DNA of 52,673 bases from Nymphaea colorata (taxonomy: Eukaryota > Streptophyta > Magnoliopsida > Nymphaeales > Nymphaeaceae): the NCBI RefSeq assembly GCF_008831285.2, contig NW_022205082.1, positions 1-52,673 of the forward strand, written 5' to 3'. Below, in pieces: positions 14,207 through 26,229 of the stretch (the first letter of the stretch is position 1; each line of letters starts with the position of its first letter). The position numbers were made by a program, and so were the translations under genes. A model generated the notes under the pieces. The model ran no database searches. It worked only from the letters and a program-made list of their open reading frames with translations, and had not been told where the DNA came from.

Positions 14207-14652
14207 CTTTATATTGTTCACTATAGATGTAACAACAAATTCAACTTGTATTGGTACGAACGCGTGATTTCAATCCTTTATATTGTTCACTATAAATGTA
14301 ACAACAAATTCAACTCATCGGACTAATTACACGCATTCAAAGTAATGCATAGATCCCATTTGTATCCATATGAACTTGCGATTTCAATCATTTAACTCAT
14401 TCATTATAGATGTAATAACAAGTGAAATACACTAGATTAACTGTAAGGGACCAACTTGATGACCTGACTCTCATTCATTTCCAAACGAACTTCTTATTTC
14501 AAGCCACTAAGACATTCTATAGGTATGTAACAAATGGCTACGCACACTCAATTAAATATATTGATCAAATATATGTAATAACAAGTGAAAATGATTCATT
14601 TAATCTCTCAATTAAATATATGTGATCAAATATATGTAATAACAAGTGAAAC
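14200..14652 (-). repeat. HOR copy 7, reverse, partial
   Basis: This covers HOR offset of about 386 back to 0, read on the minus strand, plus the 69-bp duplication. It ends at the reverse HOR start signal (aagtgaaacatattagg). Small differences include gacattctataggtatg near 14510. Confidence 0.8.
14201..14314. repeat. Local 69-bp-period duplication beside switch 1
   Basis: A 45-nt stretch beginning tcaatcctttatattgttca occurs at 14201-14245 and again at 14270-14314, differing at one base (atagatg against ataaatg). The reverse monomer order is broken between them: the first copy ends in attcaac and jumps back to ttgtattggtacgaacg. Both copies have ttatattgtt where other copies have ttagatcgtt, so the duplication is secondary to that change. 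Confidence 0.8.
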
Positions 14653-17600
14653 ATATTAGGTTACCTACAAGACACCAAATGAATCACTCAAATCTCATTC
14701 ATTTCCATACAAACCTATGATTTCAATATACTAAATCATTTAATATAGTCGTAACAACAAGTTAAGCACATTCAATAAGTATCGTGATCAAATGAATCAC
14801 TTAAATCTCACTCGTATTGAGACGAGTGATTTAGTGTGCGTATGGATACAAATGAATGAGATGTAACAACATGTTCAACTTATTGAACAAACTACAAGTG
14901 ATCAAACTAAACTAATCCATAGGTCTCCTTTACATCCATATAAACTTGAGAGTTTTTATCGTTTAAATCGTTGATCATAGATGTCATAACGAGTGAAACA
15001 CATTAGGTTAATTATAAGACACCAAATGAATCACTCAAATCTCATTTATTTTCACACAAACTTGTGATTTGAATTCACTTAATCTAGCAATATGGACGTA
15101 ACAACAAGTTAAACACATTCAATTAAATATGTGTGATCATTTGAATCACTTAAATCGCACTTGTATTGATAGAACTTGTGATTTCAATCATTTATATCGT
15201 GCACTATAGTTGTAACAATAAATTTAAGTCATGGACTAACTGCACGCGTTTGTATCCACATGAACATGTGATTTCAATCATTTAAATCATTCATTATATA
15301 TGTATTCCAAACGAACTTCTGGTATCAAAGCCACTAGTCATTCTATACGTAAGTAAGAAATGGTCACGCACATTCAATTAAATACAAGCGATCAATTATA
15401 TGTAACAACAAGTGAAAATGAATCACTTAATCTCTCTCAATTAAATATAAGTGATCAAATATATGTAATAACAAGTGAAACACATTAGGTTACTTACAAG
15501 ACACCAAATGAATCACTCCAATATCATTCATTTTCATACAAACCTATGATTTTAATCTACTAAATCATTTAATATAGACGTAACAACAAGTTAAGCACAT
15601 TCAATTACGTATGTGTGATAAAATGAATCACTTAAATCCCACTCGTATTGATACGAACTTGTGATTTCAATTCCTTACATCGATCACCATAGATGTAAGA
15701 ACTAGTTCAACTTATTGAACTAACTACAAGGGATCAAACTAATGCATAGGTCCCTTTATGTCCATACAAACTTGTAAGTTTTAATCATTTAAATCATTGA
15801 TCAAAGATGTAATAATAAGTGAAACACAATAGGTTAACTACAAGACACCAAATGAATCACTCGAATCTCATTCATTTTCGCACAAACTTGTGATTTCAAT
15901 CTACTAAATCATTTATTATAGACGTAACAACAAGTTAAACACATTCAATTAAGTATGCATGATTATATGAATCACTTAAATCTCACTTGTATTCGTACGA
16001 ACATGTGATTTCAATCCTTTAGAACGTTCCCTATAGATGTAACAACAAATTCAACTCATCGGACTAACTACACGTGTACAAATATAGTGACTTCAACCAT
16101 TTGTATCCATATAAACTTGTGATTTCAACCATTTAAATCATTCATTATAGATGTAATAACAAGTGAAATACATTAGATTAACTATAAGGGACCAATATAG
16201 TGACTTGACTCTCATTCATTTCCAAACAGATTCTTTTTTCAAGCCACTAAGTCATTCTATACGTATGTAACAAATGGTTACGCACATTCAATTAAATATA
16301 AGTTATCAAATGTATGTAAGAACAAGTAAAAATAAATCACATAATCTCTCGATTAAACATAAGTGATCAAATGTATGTAATAACAAGTGAAACACATTAA
16401 GTTACCTGTAAGAGACCAAATGAATCACTCGAATCCCATTCATTTTCATATAAACCTATGATTTGAATTAATAAATCATTTAATATAAACATAACAACAA
16501 GTTAAGTACATTCAATTAAATATGCGTGATCAATTGAATCACTTAAATCCCACTCGTATTGATGTGAACTTGTGCATCGATCACTATAGATGTAACAACA
16601 TGTTCAACTTATCGTACAAACTAGAAAGGATCAAACTAATGCATAGGTCTCCTTTATATCCATATAAACTTGTGAGTTTTAATTAGTTAAATCATTGATC
16701 ATGGATGTAATAACATGTGAAACACGTTAGGTTAACTATAAGACACCAAATGAATCACTCGAATCACATTCATTTTCATACAAACTTGTGATTTCAGTTC
16801 ACTTAATCAAGCAACATGGATGTAACAATAAGTTAAGCACATTCAATTTAGTATGTGTGATCGTTTGAATCACTTAAATCGCACTTGTATTGATACAAAC
16901 TTGTAATTTCAATCCTTTAGATCATGCACTATAGTCGTACCAATACGAGTCAGATTTAAATGATTCATATGATCACGCATACTTTATTGAATGTACTTGA
17001 CTTATTGTTATATCCGTGTTAAATGATTTAGTAGATTGAAATCACAGGCTTGCATGAAAATGAATGAGATTTGAGTGATTCATTTGGTGCCCTATTGTTA
17101 ACCTAATTCACTTGTTAAGCACATTCAATTAAATTACAAGTGAAACACATTAGGTTAACTATATGACACCAAATGAATCACTTGTTAAGGACATCCGTAT
17201 TAAGAATCATTATAAATATAACAACTAGTGAAACACATTAGGTAAACCACAAGACACCAAATGAATCACTCGAATCTCATTCATTTTCATACGAACTTGT
17301 GATTTCGATCTACTAAATCATTTAATATAGATGTAACAATAAGTTAAACACATTCAATTAAGCATGCATGATCATATGAATCATTTAAATCTCACTTGTA
17401 TTGGTACGAACGCGTGATTTCAATGCTTTAGATTGTTCACTATAGATGTAACAACAAATTCAACTCATCGGACTAATTACACGCATTCAAAGTAATGCAT
17501 AGATCCCATTTGTATCCATATGAACTTACGATTTCTATCATTTAAATGATTCATTATAGATGTAATAACAAGTGAAATACACTAGATTAACTGTAAGGGA

Positions 17601-17802
17601 CCAAGTTAATGACCTGACTCTAATTCATTTCCAAATGAACTTCTTATTTCAAGCCACTAAGTCATTCTATACGTATGTAACAAATCGCTACGCACACTCA
17701 ATTAAATATATTGATCAAATATTTGTAATAACAAGTGAAAATGAATCATTTAATCTCTCAATTAAATTTATGTGATCAAATATATGTAATAACAAGTGAA
17801 AC
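14653..17802 (-). repeat. HOR copy 8, reverse, full length
   Basis: At 3150 bp it holds all three modules in reverse order, with the hairpin at 17075 and the short inverted segment near 14815-14860. It carries scattered substitutions, such as taatataagtg near 15810 and aaataaatcac near 16330. It is the only complete HOR inside the 4.5-kb reverse block. Confidence 0.86.
17075..17181. repeat. HOR hairpin, reverse-oriented copy at 14653-17802
   Basis: The inverted repeat is present in reverse order: the arm with the gccctattg variant comes first and the gacaccaaatgaatcac arm last, as expected for a reverse copy. Confidence 0.75.
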
Positions 17803-18722
17803 ATATTAGGTTACCTACAAGACACCAAATGAATCACTCAAATCTCATCCATTTCCATACAAACCTTTGATTTCAATATACTAAATCATTTAATATAGAC
17901 GTAACAACAAGTTAAGGACATTCAATTAAGTATGCGTGATCAAATGAATCACTTAAATTTCACTCGTATCGAGACGAGTGATTTAGTGTGCGTATGGATA
18001 CAAATGAATGAGATGTAACAACATGTTCAACTTATTGAACAAACTACAAGGGATCAAACTAAACTAATCCATAGGTCTCCTTTACATCCATACAAACTTG
18101 TGAGTTTTTATCGTTTAAATCGTTGATCATAGATGTCATAACGAGTGAAACACATTAGGTTAATTATAAGACACCAAATGAATCACTCAAATCTCATTTA
18201 TTTTCACACAAACTTGTGATTTGAAATCACTTAATCTAGCAATATGGATGTAACAACAAGTTAAGCACATTCAATTAAGTATGTGTGATCATTTGAATCA
18301 CTTAAATCGCACTTGTATTGATACGAACTTGTGATTTCAATCATTTAGATTATGCACTATAGTTGAACCAATAAATTCAACTCATCGGACTAACTACACG
18401 CGTTTGTATCCACATGAACATGTGATTTCAATCATTTAAATCATTCATTATATATGTATTACAAACGAACTTCTGGTATCAAAGCCACTAGGTCATTCTA
18501 TACGTAAGTAAGAAATGGTCACGCACATTCAATTAAATACAAGTGATCAATTATATGTAATAACATGTGAAAATCAATCACTTAATCTCTCAATTAAATA
18601 TAAGTGATCAAATATATGTAATAACAAGTGAAACACATTAGGTTACTTACAAGACACCAAATGAATCACTCCAATATCATTCATTTTCATACAAACTTAT
18701 GATTTTAATCTACTAAATCATT
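17803..18722 (-). repeat. HOR copy 9, reverse, cut by second inversion
   Basis: This partial copy covers HOR offset from the end (3155) back to about 2234, i.e. module 3 and the last C of module 2. It carries cctttgatttc (about 17866) and gttaaggacattc (about 17913), the reverse complements of variants in the forward copies ending at 13704 and 26229. It stops in the C unit at actaaatcatttaat, where forward sequence resumes. Confidence 0.82.
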
Positions 18723-18730
18723 TAATCTAG
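18720..18730. other. Orientation switch 2, reverse to forward
   Basis: Reverse C sequence (ctactaaatcatttaat) joins forward sequence (ttaatctagtgtatttcac) with about five shared bases (ttaat, near 18722-18726). HOR offset is about 2234 on the left and about 220 on the right, so the sides do not mirror one another. This and switch 1 bound a reverse block of about 4.5 kb. Sequence on both sides is clean. Confidence 0.85.
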
Positions 18731-21116
18731 TGTATTTCACTTGTTATTACATCTATAATGAATGATTTAAATGATTGAAATCGCAAGTTCATATGGATAC
18801 AAATGGGATCTATGCATTACTTTGAATGCGTGTAATTAGTCCCATGAGTTGAATTTGTTATTACATCTATAGTGAACGATCTAAAGGATTGAAATCACCC
18901 GTTCGTACCAATACAAGTAAGATTTAAATGATTCATATGATCATGCATGCTTAATTGAATGTGTTTAACTTGTTGTTACATCTATATTAAATGATTGAGT
19001 AGATCGAAATCACAAGTTTGTATGAAAATGAATGAGATTCGAGTGATTCATTTGGTGTCTTATGGTTTACATAATGTGTTTCACTAGTTGTTACATTTAT
19101 AATGATTTTAATACGGATGTCCTTAACAAGTGATTCATTTGGTGTCATATAGTTAACCTAATGTGTTTCACTTGTAATTTAATTGAATGTGCTTATATAG
19201 TGAATTAGGTTAACAATAGGGCACCAAATGAATCACTCAAATCTCATTCATTTTCATGCAAGCCTGTGATTTCAATCTACTAAATCATTTAACATGGATA
19301 TAACAATAAGTCAAGTACATTCAATAAAGTATGCGTGATCATATGAATCACTTAAATCTGACTCGTATTGGTACGACTATAGGGCACGATCTAAAGGATT
19401 GAAATTACAAGTTTGTATCAATACAAGTGCGATTTAAGTGATTCAAATGATCACACATACTTAATTGAATGTGCTTAACTTATTGTTACATCCATGTTGC
19501 TTGATTAAGTGAACTGAAATCACAAGTTTGTATGAAAATGAATGTGATTCGAGTGACTCATTTGGTGTCTTATAGTTAACCTAACGTGTTTCACATGTTA
19601 TTACATTCATGATCAACTATTTAAATAATTAAAACTCACAAGTTTATATTGATATAAAGGAGACCTATGCATTAGTTTGATCCTTTCTAGTTTGTACGAT
19701 AAGTTGAACATGTTGTTACATCTATAGTGATCGATGCACAAGTTCACATCAGTACGAGTGGTATTTAAGTGATTCAATTGATCACGCATATTTAATTGAA
19801 TGTACTTAACATTTTGTTTCGTTTATATTAAATGATTTAGTAAATTCAAATCATAGGTTTATATGAAAATGAATGGGATTCGAGTGATTCATTTGGTGTC
19901 TTACAGGTAACTTAATGTGTTTCACTTGTTATTACATACATTTGATCACTTATGTTTAATCGAGAGATTATGTGATTCATTTTTACTTGTTCTTACATAC
20001 ATTTGATAACTTATATTTAATTGAATTATGTAACCATTTGTTACATACGTATAGAATGACTTAGTGGTTGAAAAAAGAAGTCTGTTTGGAAATGAATGAG
20101 TCAAGTCACTATATTGGTCCCTTATAGTTAATCTAATGTATTTCACTTGTTATTACATTTATAATGAATGATTTAAATGGTCGAAATCACAAGTTTATAT
20201 GGATGCAAATGGTTGAAGTCACTATATTTGTACACGTGTAGTTAGTCCGATGAGTTGAATTTGTTGTTACATCTATAGGAACGTTCTAAAGGATTGAAAT
20301 CACATGTTCGTACGAATACGAGTGTGATTTAAGTGATTCATATAATCATGCATACTTAATTGAATGTGTTTAACTTGTTGTTACGTCTATAATAGATGAT
20401 TTAGTAGATTGAAATCACAAGTTTGTGCGAAAATGAATGAGATTCGAGTGATTCATTTGGTGTCTTGTAGTTAACCTATTGTGTTTCACTTGTTATTACA
20501 TCTTTGATCAATGATTTAAATGATTAAAACTTACAAGTTTGTATGGATATAAAGGAGACCTATGCATTAGTTTGATCCCTTGTAGTTAGTTCAATAAGTT
20601 GAACTAGTTCTTACATCTATGGTCATCGATGTAAGGAATTGAAATCACAAGTTCGTATCAATACGAGTGGAATTTAAGTGATTCATTTTATCACACATTC
20701 GTAATTGAATGTGCTTAACTTGTTGTTACGTCTATATTAAATGATTTAGTAGGTTAAAATCATAGGTTTGTATGAAAATGAATGATATTGGAGTGATTCA
20801 TGTGGTGTCTTGTAAGTAACCTAATGTGTTTCACTTGTTATTACATATATTTGATCACTTATATTTAATTGAGAGAATAAGTGATTCATTTTCACTTGTT
20901 ATACTTCTCATTCATTTGTATCCATACGCACACTAAATCACTCGTCTCAATACGAGTGAGATTTAAGTGATTCATTTGATCACGCATACTTAATTGAATG
21001 TGCTTAACTTGTGGTTAGGTCTATATTAAATGATTTAGTATATTGAAATGATAGGTTTGTATGTAAATGAATGAGATTTGAGTGATTCATTTGGTGTCTT
21101 GTAGGTAACCTAATAT
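18723..21116 (+). repeat. HOR copy 10, forward, start missing and one internal loss
   Basis: It begins at HOR offset of about 220 and runs through modules 1 and 2. Near 20902 module 3 is broken: ttcacttgttatac from the compressed unit joins ttctcattcatttgt of the short inverted segment, so about 540 bp of the reference is absent. Many substitutions are seen, for example gtttcgttta near 19816 and agtgactcattt near 19555. Confidence 0.82.
19130..19236. repeat. HOR hairpin with altered second-arm base
   Basis: In this copy the usual gcttaacaagtgaatt reads gcttatatagtgaatt, so the innermost pairs of the stem (cacttg with caagtg) are lost while the outer stem is kept. Confidence 0.7.
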
Positions 21117-23422
21117 GTTTCACTTGTTATTACATATATTTGATCACATATATTTAATTGAGAGATTAAATGAGTCATTTTCACTTGTTATTACATATAT
21201 TTGATCAATATATTTAATTGAGTGTGCGTAGCCATTCGTTACATACGTATAGAATGACTTAGTGGCTTGAAATAAGAAGTTCGTTTGGAAATGAATGAGA
21301 GTCAGGTCATTAAGTTGTTCCCTTACAGTTAATCTAGAGTATTTTACTTGTTATTACATCTATAATGACTGATTTAAATGATTGAAATCGCAAGTTCATA
21401 TGGATACAAATGGGATCTATGCATTACTTTGAATGCGTGTAATTAGTCCGATGAGTTGAATTTGTTGTTACTCTATAGTGAACGATCTAAAGGATTGAAA
21501 TCACGCGTTCGTACCAATACAAGTGAGATTTAAATGATTCATATGATCATGCATGCTTAATTGAATGTGTTTAACTTGTTGTTACATCTATATTAAATGA
21601 TTTAGTATATCGAAATCACAAGTTTGTATGAAAATGAATGAGATTCGAGTGATTCATTTGATGTCTTATGGTTTACCTAATGTGTTTCACTAGTTGTTAC
21701 ATTTATAATATTCTTAATACGGATGTCCTTAACAAGTGATTGATTTGGTGTCATATAGTTAACCTAATGTGTTTCACTTGTAATTTAATTGAATGTGCTT
21801 AACAAGTGAATTAGGTTAACAATAGGACACCAAATGAATCACCAAATCTCATTCATTTTCATGCAACCTGTGATTTCAATCTACTAAATCATTTAACATG
21901 GATATAACAATAAGTCAAGTAAATTCAATAAAGTATGCGTGATCATATGAAACACTTAAATCTGACTCGTATTTGTACGACTATAGTGCACGATCTAAAG
22001 GATTGAAATTACAAGTTCGTATCAATACAAGTGCGATTTAAGTGATTCAAATGATCACGCATACTTAATTGAATGTGCTTAACTTATTGTTACATCCTTG
22101 TTGCTTGATTCAGTGAACTGAAATCACAATTTGTATGAAAATGAATGTGATTCGAGTGATTCATTTGGTGTCTTATAGTTAACCTAACGTGTTTCACATG
22201 TTATTACATCCATGATCAATGATTAAATATTTAAAACTCACAAGTTTATATGGATATAAAGGAGACCTATGCATTAGTTTGATCCTTTCTAGTTTGTACG
22301 ATAAGTTGAACATGTTGTTACATCTATAGTGATCGATGCACAAGTTCACATCAATACGAGTGGGATTTAAGTGATTCAATTGATCACGCATATTTAATTG
22401 AATGTACTTATCTTGTTGTCACGTTTATATTAAATGATTTAGTAAATTCAAATCATAGGCTTATATGAAAATGAATGAGATTCGAGTGATTAATTTGGTG
22501 TATTACAGGTAACTTAATGTGTTTCATTTGCTATTACATACATTTGATCACTTATGTTTAATCGAGAGATTATGTGATTCATTTTTACTTGTTCTTACAT
22601 ACATTTGATAACTTATATTTAATTGAATGTGTGTAACCATTTGTTACATACGTATAGAATGACTTAGTGGCTTGAAGAAAGACGTCCGTTCGGAAATGAA
22701 TGAGAGTCAAGTCACTATATTGGTCCCTTATAGTTAATCTAATGTATTTCACTTGTTATTACATATATAATGAATGATTTAAATGGTTGAAATCACAAGT
22801 TTATATGGATACAAATGGTTGAAGTCACTATATTTGTACACGTGTAGTTAGTCCGATGAGTTGAATTTGTTGTAACATCTATAGGGAACGTTCTAAAGGA
22901 TTGAAATCACAAGTTCATATCAATGCAAGTGCGATTTAAGTGATTCAAATGATCACATATACCTAATTGAATGTGCTTAACTTGTTGTTATATCCATATT
23001 GCTAGATTAAGTGAATTCAAATCACAAGTTTGTGTGAAAATAAATGAGATTTGAGTGATTCATTTGGTGTCTTATAATTAACCTAATGTGTTTCACACGT
23101 TATGACATCTATGATCAACGATTCAAACGATAAAAACTCACAAGTTCATATGGATGTAAAGGAGACCTATGGATTAATTTAGTTTGTTCAATAAGTCGAA
23201 CATGTTGTTACACTCATTCATTTGTATCCATACGCACAGTAAATCACTCGTCTCAATACGAGTGAGATTTAAGTGATTCATTTGATCACGCATACTTAAT
23301 TGAATGTGCTTAACTTGTCGTTACGTCTATATTAAATGATTTAGTATATTGAAATCATAGGTTTGTATGGAAATGAATGAGATTTGAGTGATTCATTTGG
23401 TGTCTTGTAGGTAACCTAATAT
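21117..23422 (+). repeat. HOR copy 11, forward, in-phase loss of about 830 bp
   Basis: Near 22907 the B monomer of module 2 (ctaaaggattgaaatcac) continues as the B monomer of module 3 (aagttcatatcaatgcaag). The join is B to B at the same monomer position and removes about 828 bp of the reference. The copy shares numerous private variants with copy 12, including attttacttg with ataatgactg, aagtaaattcaat, tgattaaatatttaaaac and gaagaaagacgtccg. Confidence 0.84.
21736..21842. repeat. HOR hairpin with substitutions, copy at 21117-23422
   Basis: Arm 1 reads gtgattgatttggtg and arm 2 has aggacacc in place of agggcacc. The arm 2 change restores one stem pair with gtc in arm 1. The end is gaatcacc with a base missing. 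Confidence 0.65.
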
Positions 23423-26229
23423 GTTTCACTTGTTATTACATATATTTGATCTCATATATTTAATTGAGAGATTAAATGAGTCATTTTCACTTGTTATTAC
23501 ATATATTTGATCAATATATTTAATTGAGTGTGGGTAGCCATTTGTTACATACGTATAGAATGACTTAGTGGCTTGAAATAAGAAGTTCGTTTGGAAATGA
23601 ATGAGAGTCAGGTCATTAAGTTGGTCCCTTACAGTTAATCTAGTGTATTTTACTTGTTATTACATCTATAATGACTGATTTAAATGATTGAAATCGCAAG
23701 TTCATATGGATACAAATGGGATCTATGCATTACATTGAATGCGTGTAATTAGCCCGATGAGTTGAATTTGTTGTTACACCTATAGTGAACGATCTAAAGG
23801 ATTGAAATCACGCGTTCGTACCAGTACAAGTGAGATTTAAATGATTCATATGATCATGCATGCTTAATTGAATGTGTTTAACTTGTTGTTACATCTATAT
23901 TAAATGATTTAGTAGATCGAAATCACAAGTTTGTATGAAAATGATTGAGATTCGAGTGATTCATTTGGTGTCTTATGGTTTACCTAATGTGTTTCACTAG
24001 TTGTTACATTTATAATTATTCTTAATACGGATGTCCTTAACAAGTGGTTGATTTGGTGTCATATAGTTAACCTAATGTGTTTCACTTGTAATTTAATTGA
24101 ATGTGCTTAACAAGTGAATTAGCTTAACAATAGGGCACCAAATGAATCACACAAATCTCATTCATTTTCATGCAAGCCTGTGATTTCAATCTACTAAATC
24201 ATTTAACATGGATATAACAATAAGTCAAGTAAATTCAATAAAGTATGCGTGATCATATGAACACTTAAATCTGACTCGTATTTGTACGACTATAGTGCAC
24301 GATCTAAAGGATTGAAATTACAAGTTCGTATCAATACAAGTGCGATTTAAGTGATTCAAATGATCACGCATACTTAATTGAATGTGCTTAACTTATTGTT
24401 ACATCTTGTTGCTTGATTCAGTGAACTGAAATCACAATTTGTATGAAAATGAATGTGATTCGAGTGATTCATTTGGTGTCTTATAGTTAACCTAACGTGT
24501 TTCACATGTTATTACATCCATGATCAATGATTAAATATTTAAAACTCACAAGGTTATATGGATATAAAGGAGACCTATGCATTAGTTTGATCCTTTCTAG
24601 TTTGTACGATAAGTTGAACATGTTGTTACATCTATAGTGATCGATGCACAAGTTCACATCAATACGAGTGGGATTTAAGTGATTCAATTGATCACGCATA
24701 TTTAATTGAATGTACTTAACTTGTTGTTATGTTTATATTAAATGATTTATTAAATTCAAATCATAGGTTTATATGAAAATGAATGGGATTCGAGTGATTC
24801 ATTTGGTCTCTTACAGGTAACTTAATGTGTTTCACTTGTTATTACATACATTTGATCACTTATGTTTAATCGAGAGATTATGTGATTCATTTTTACTTGT
24901 TCTTACATACATTTGATAACTTATATTTAATTGAATGTGTGTAACCATTTGTTACATACGTATAGAATGACTTAGTGGCTTGAAGAAAGACGTCCGTTTG
25001 GAAATGAATGAGAGTCAAGTCACTATATTGGTCCCTTATAGTTAATCTAATGTATTTCACTTGTTATTACATCTATAATGAATGATTTAAATGGTTGAAA
25101 TCACAAGTTTATGTGCATACAAATGGTTGAAGTCACTATATTTGTACACGTGTAGTTAGTCCGATGAGTTGAATTTGTTGTTACATCTATAAGGAACGTT
25201 CTAAAGGATTGAAATCACATGTTCGTAGGAATACAAGTGAGATTTAAGTGATTCAGATAATCATGCATACTTAATTGAATGTGTTTAACTTGTTGTTACG
25301 TCTATAATAAATGATTTAGTAGATTAAAATCATAGGTTTGTATGAAAGTGAATGATATTGGAGTGATTAATTTGGTGTCTTGTAAGTAACCTAATGTGTT
25401 TCATTTGTTATTACATATATTTGATCACTTATATTTATTTGAGAGATTAAGTGATTCATTTTCACTAGTTATTACATATAATTGATCACTTGTATTTAAT
25501 TGAATGTGCGTGACCATTTCTTACTTACGTATAGAATGACCTAGTGGCTTTGATGCCAGAAGTTCGTTTGGAATACATATATAATGAATGATTTAAATGA
25601 TTGAAATCACATGTTCATATGGATACAAACGAGTGTAGTTAGTCCGATGAGTTGAATTTATTGTTACAACTATAATGCACGATCTAAATGATTGAAATCA
25701 CAAGTTCGTATCAATACAAGTGCGATTTAAGTGATTCAAATGATCACACATACTTAATTGAATGTGCTTAACTTGTTGTTACATCCATATTGCTAGATTA
25801 AGTGAATTCAAATCACAAGTTTGTGTGAAACTAAATGAGATTTGAGTGATTCATTTGGTGTCTTATAATTAACCTAATGTGTTTCACTCGTTATGACATC
25901 TATGATCAAGGATTTAAACGATAAAAACTCACAAGTTTATATGGATGTAAAGGAGACCTATGGATTAGTTTAGTTTGATCCCTTGTAGTTTGTTCAATAA
26001 GTTGAACATGTTGTTACATCTCATTCATTTGTATCCATACGCACACTAAATCACTCGTCTCGATACGAGTGAGATTTAAGTGATTCATTTGATCACGCAT
26101 ACTTAATTGAATGTCCTTAACTTGTTGTTACGTCTATATTAAATGATTTAGTATATTGAAATCAAAGGTTTGTATGGAAATGAATGAGATTTGAGTGATT
26201 CATTTGGTGTCTTGTAGGTAACCTAATAT
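23423..26229 (+). repeat. HOR copy 12, forward, in-phase trimer loss
   Basis: At 2807 bp it lacks one ABC trimer. Near 25320 the C unit ataataaatgatttagtagatt continues as taaaatcataggtttg, which belongs to the next C. It shares many private variants with copy 11 up to the point where their deletions differ. Its module 3 end carries aatcaaagg and gaatgtccttaac, which continue the haplotype seen at the start of copy 13. Confidence 0.84.
24044..24150. repeat. HOR hairpin with substitutions, copy at 23423-26229
   Basis: Arm 1 starts gtggttgatttggtg and arm 2 contains gaattagcttaac. It shares the tgatttgg change with the hairpin at 21736, in line with the two copies being recent duplicates. Confidence 0.65.

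Noticed and set aside
14200-18722. A mobile element inserted in reverse orientation between the first two switches
   Set aside because: The block contains only HOR sequence in the usual order on the other strand, with no terminal repeats or transposase.
22194-22391. 65-codon open reading frames at 22194-22391 and 24502-24699
   Set aside because: They occur at the same place in two HOR copies that share private variants, and depend on single-base losses in the repeat (tgattaaatattt). They are chance frames in satellite DNA.
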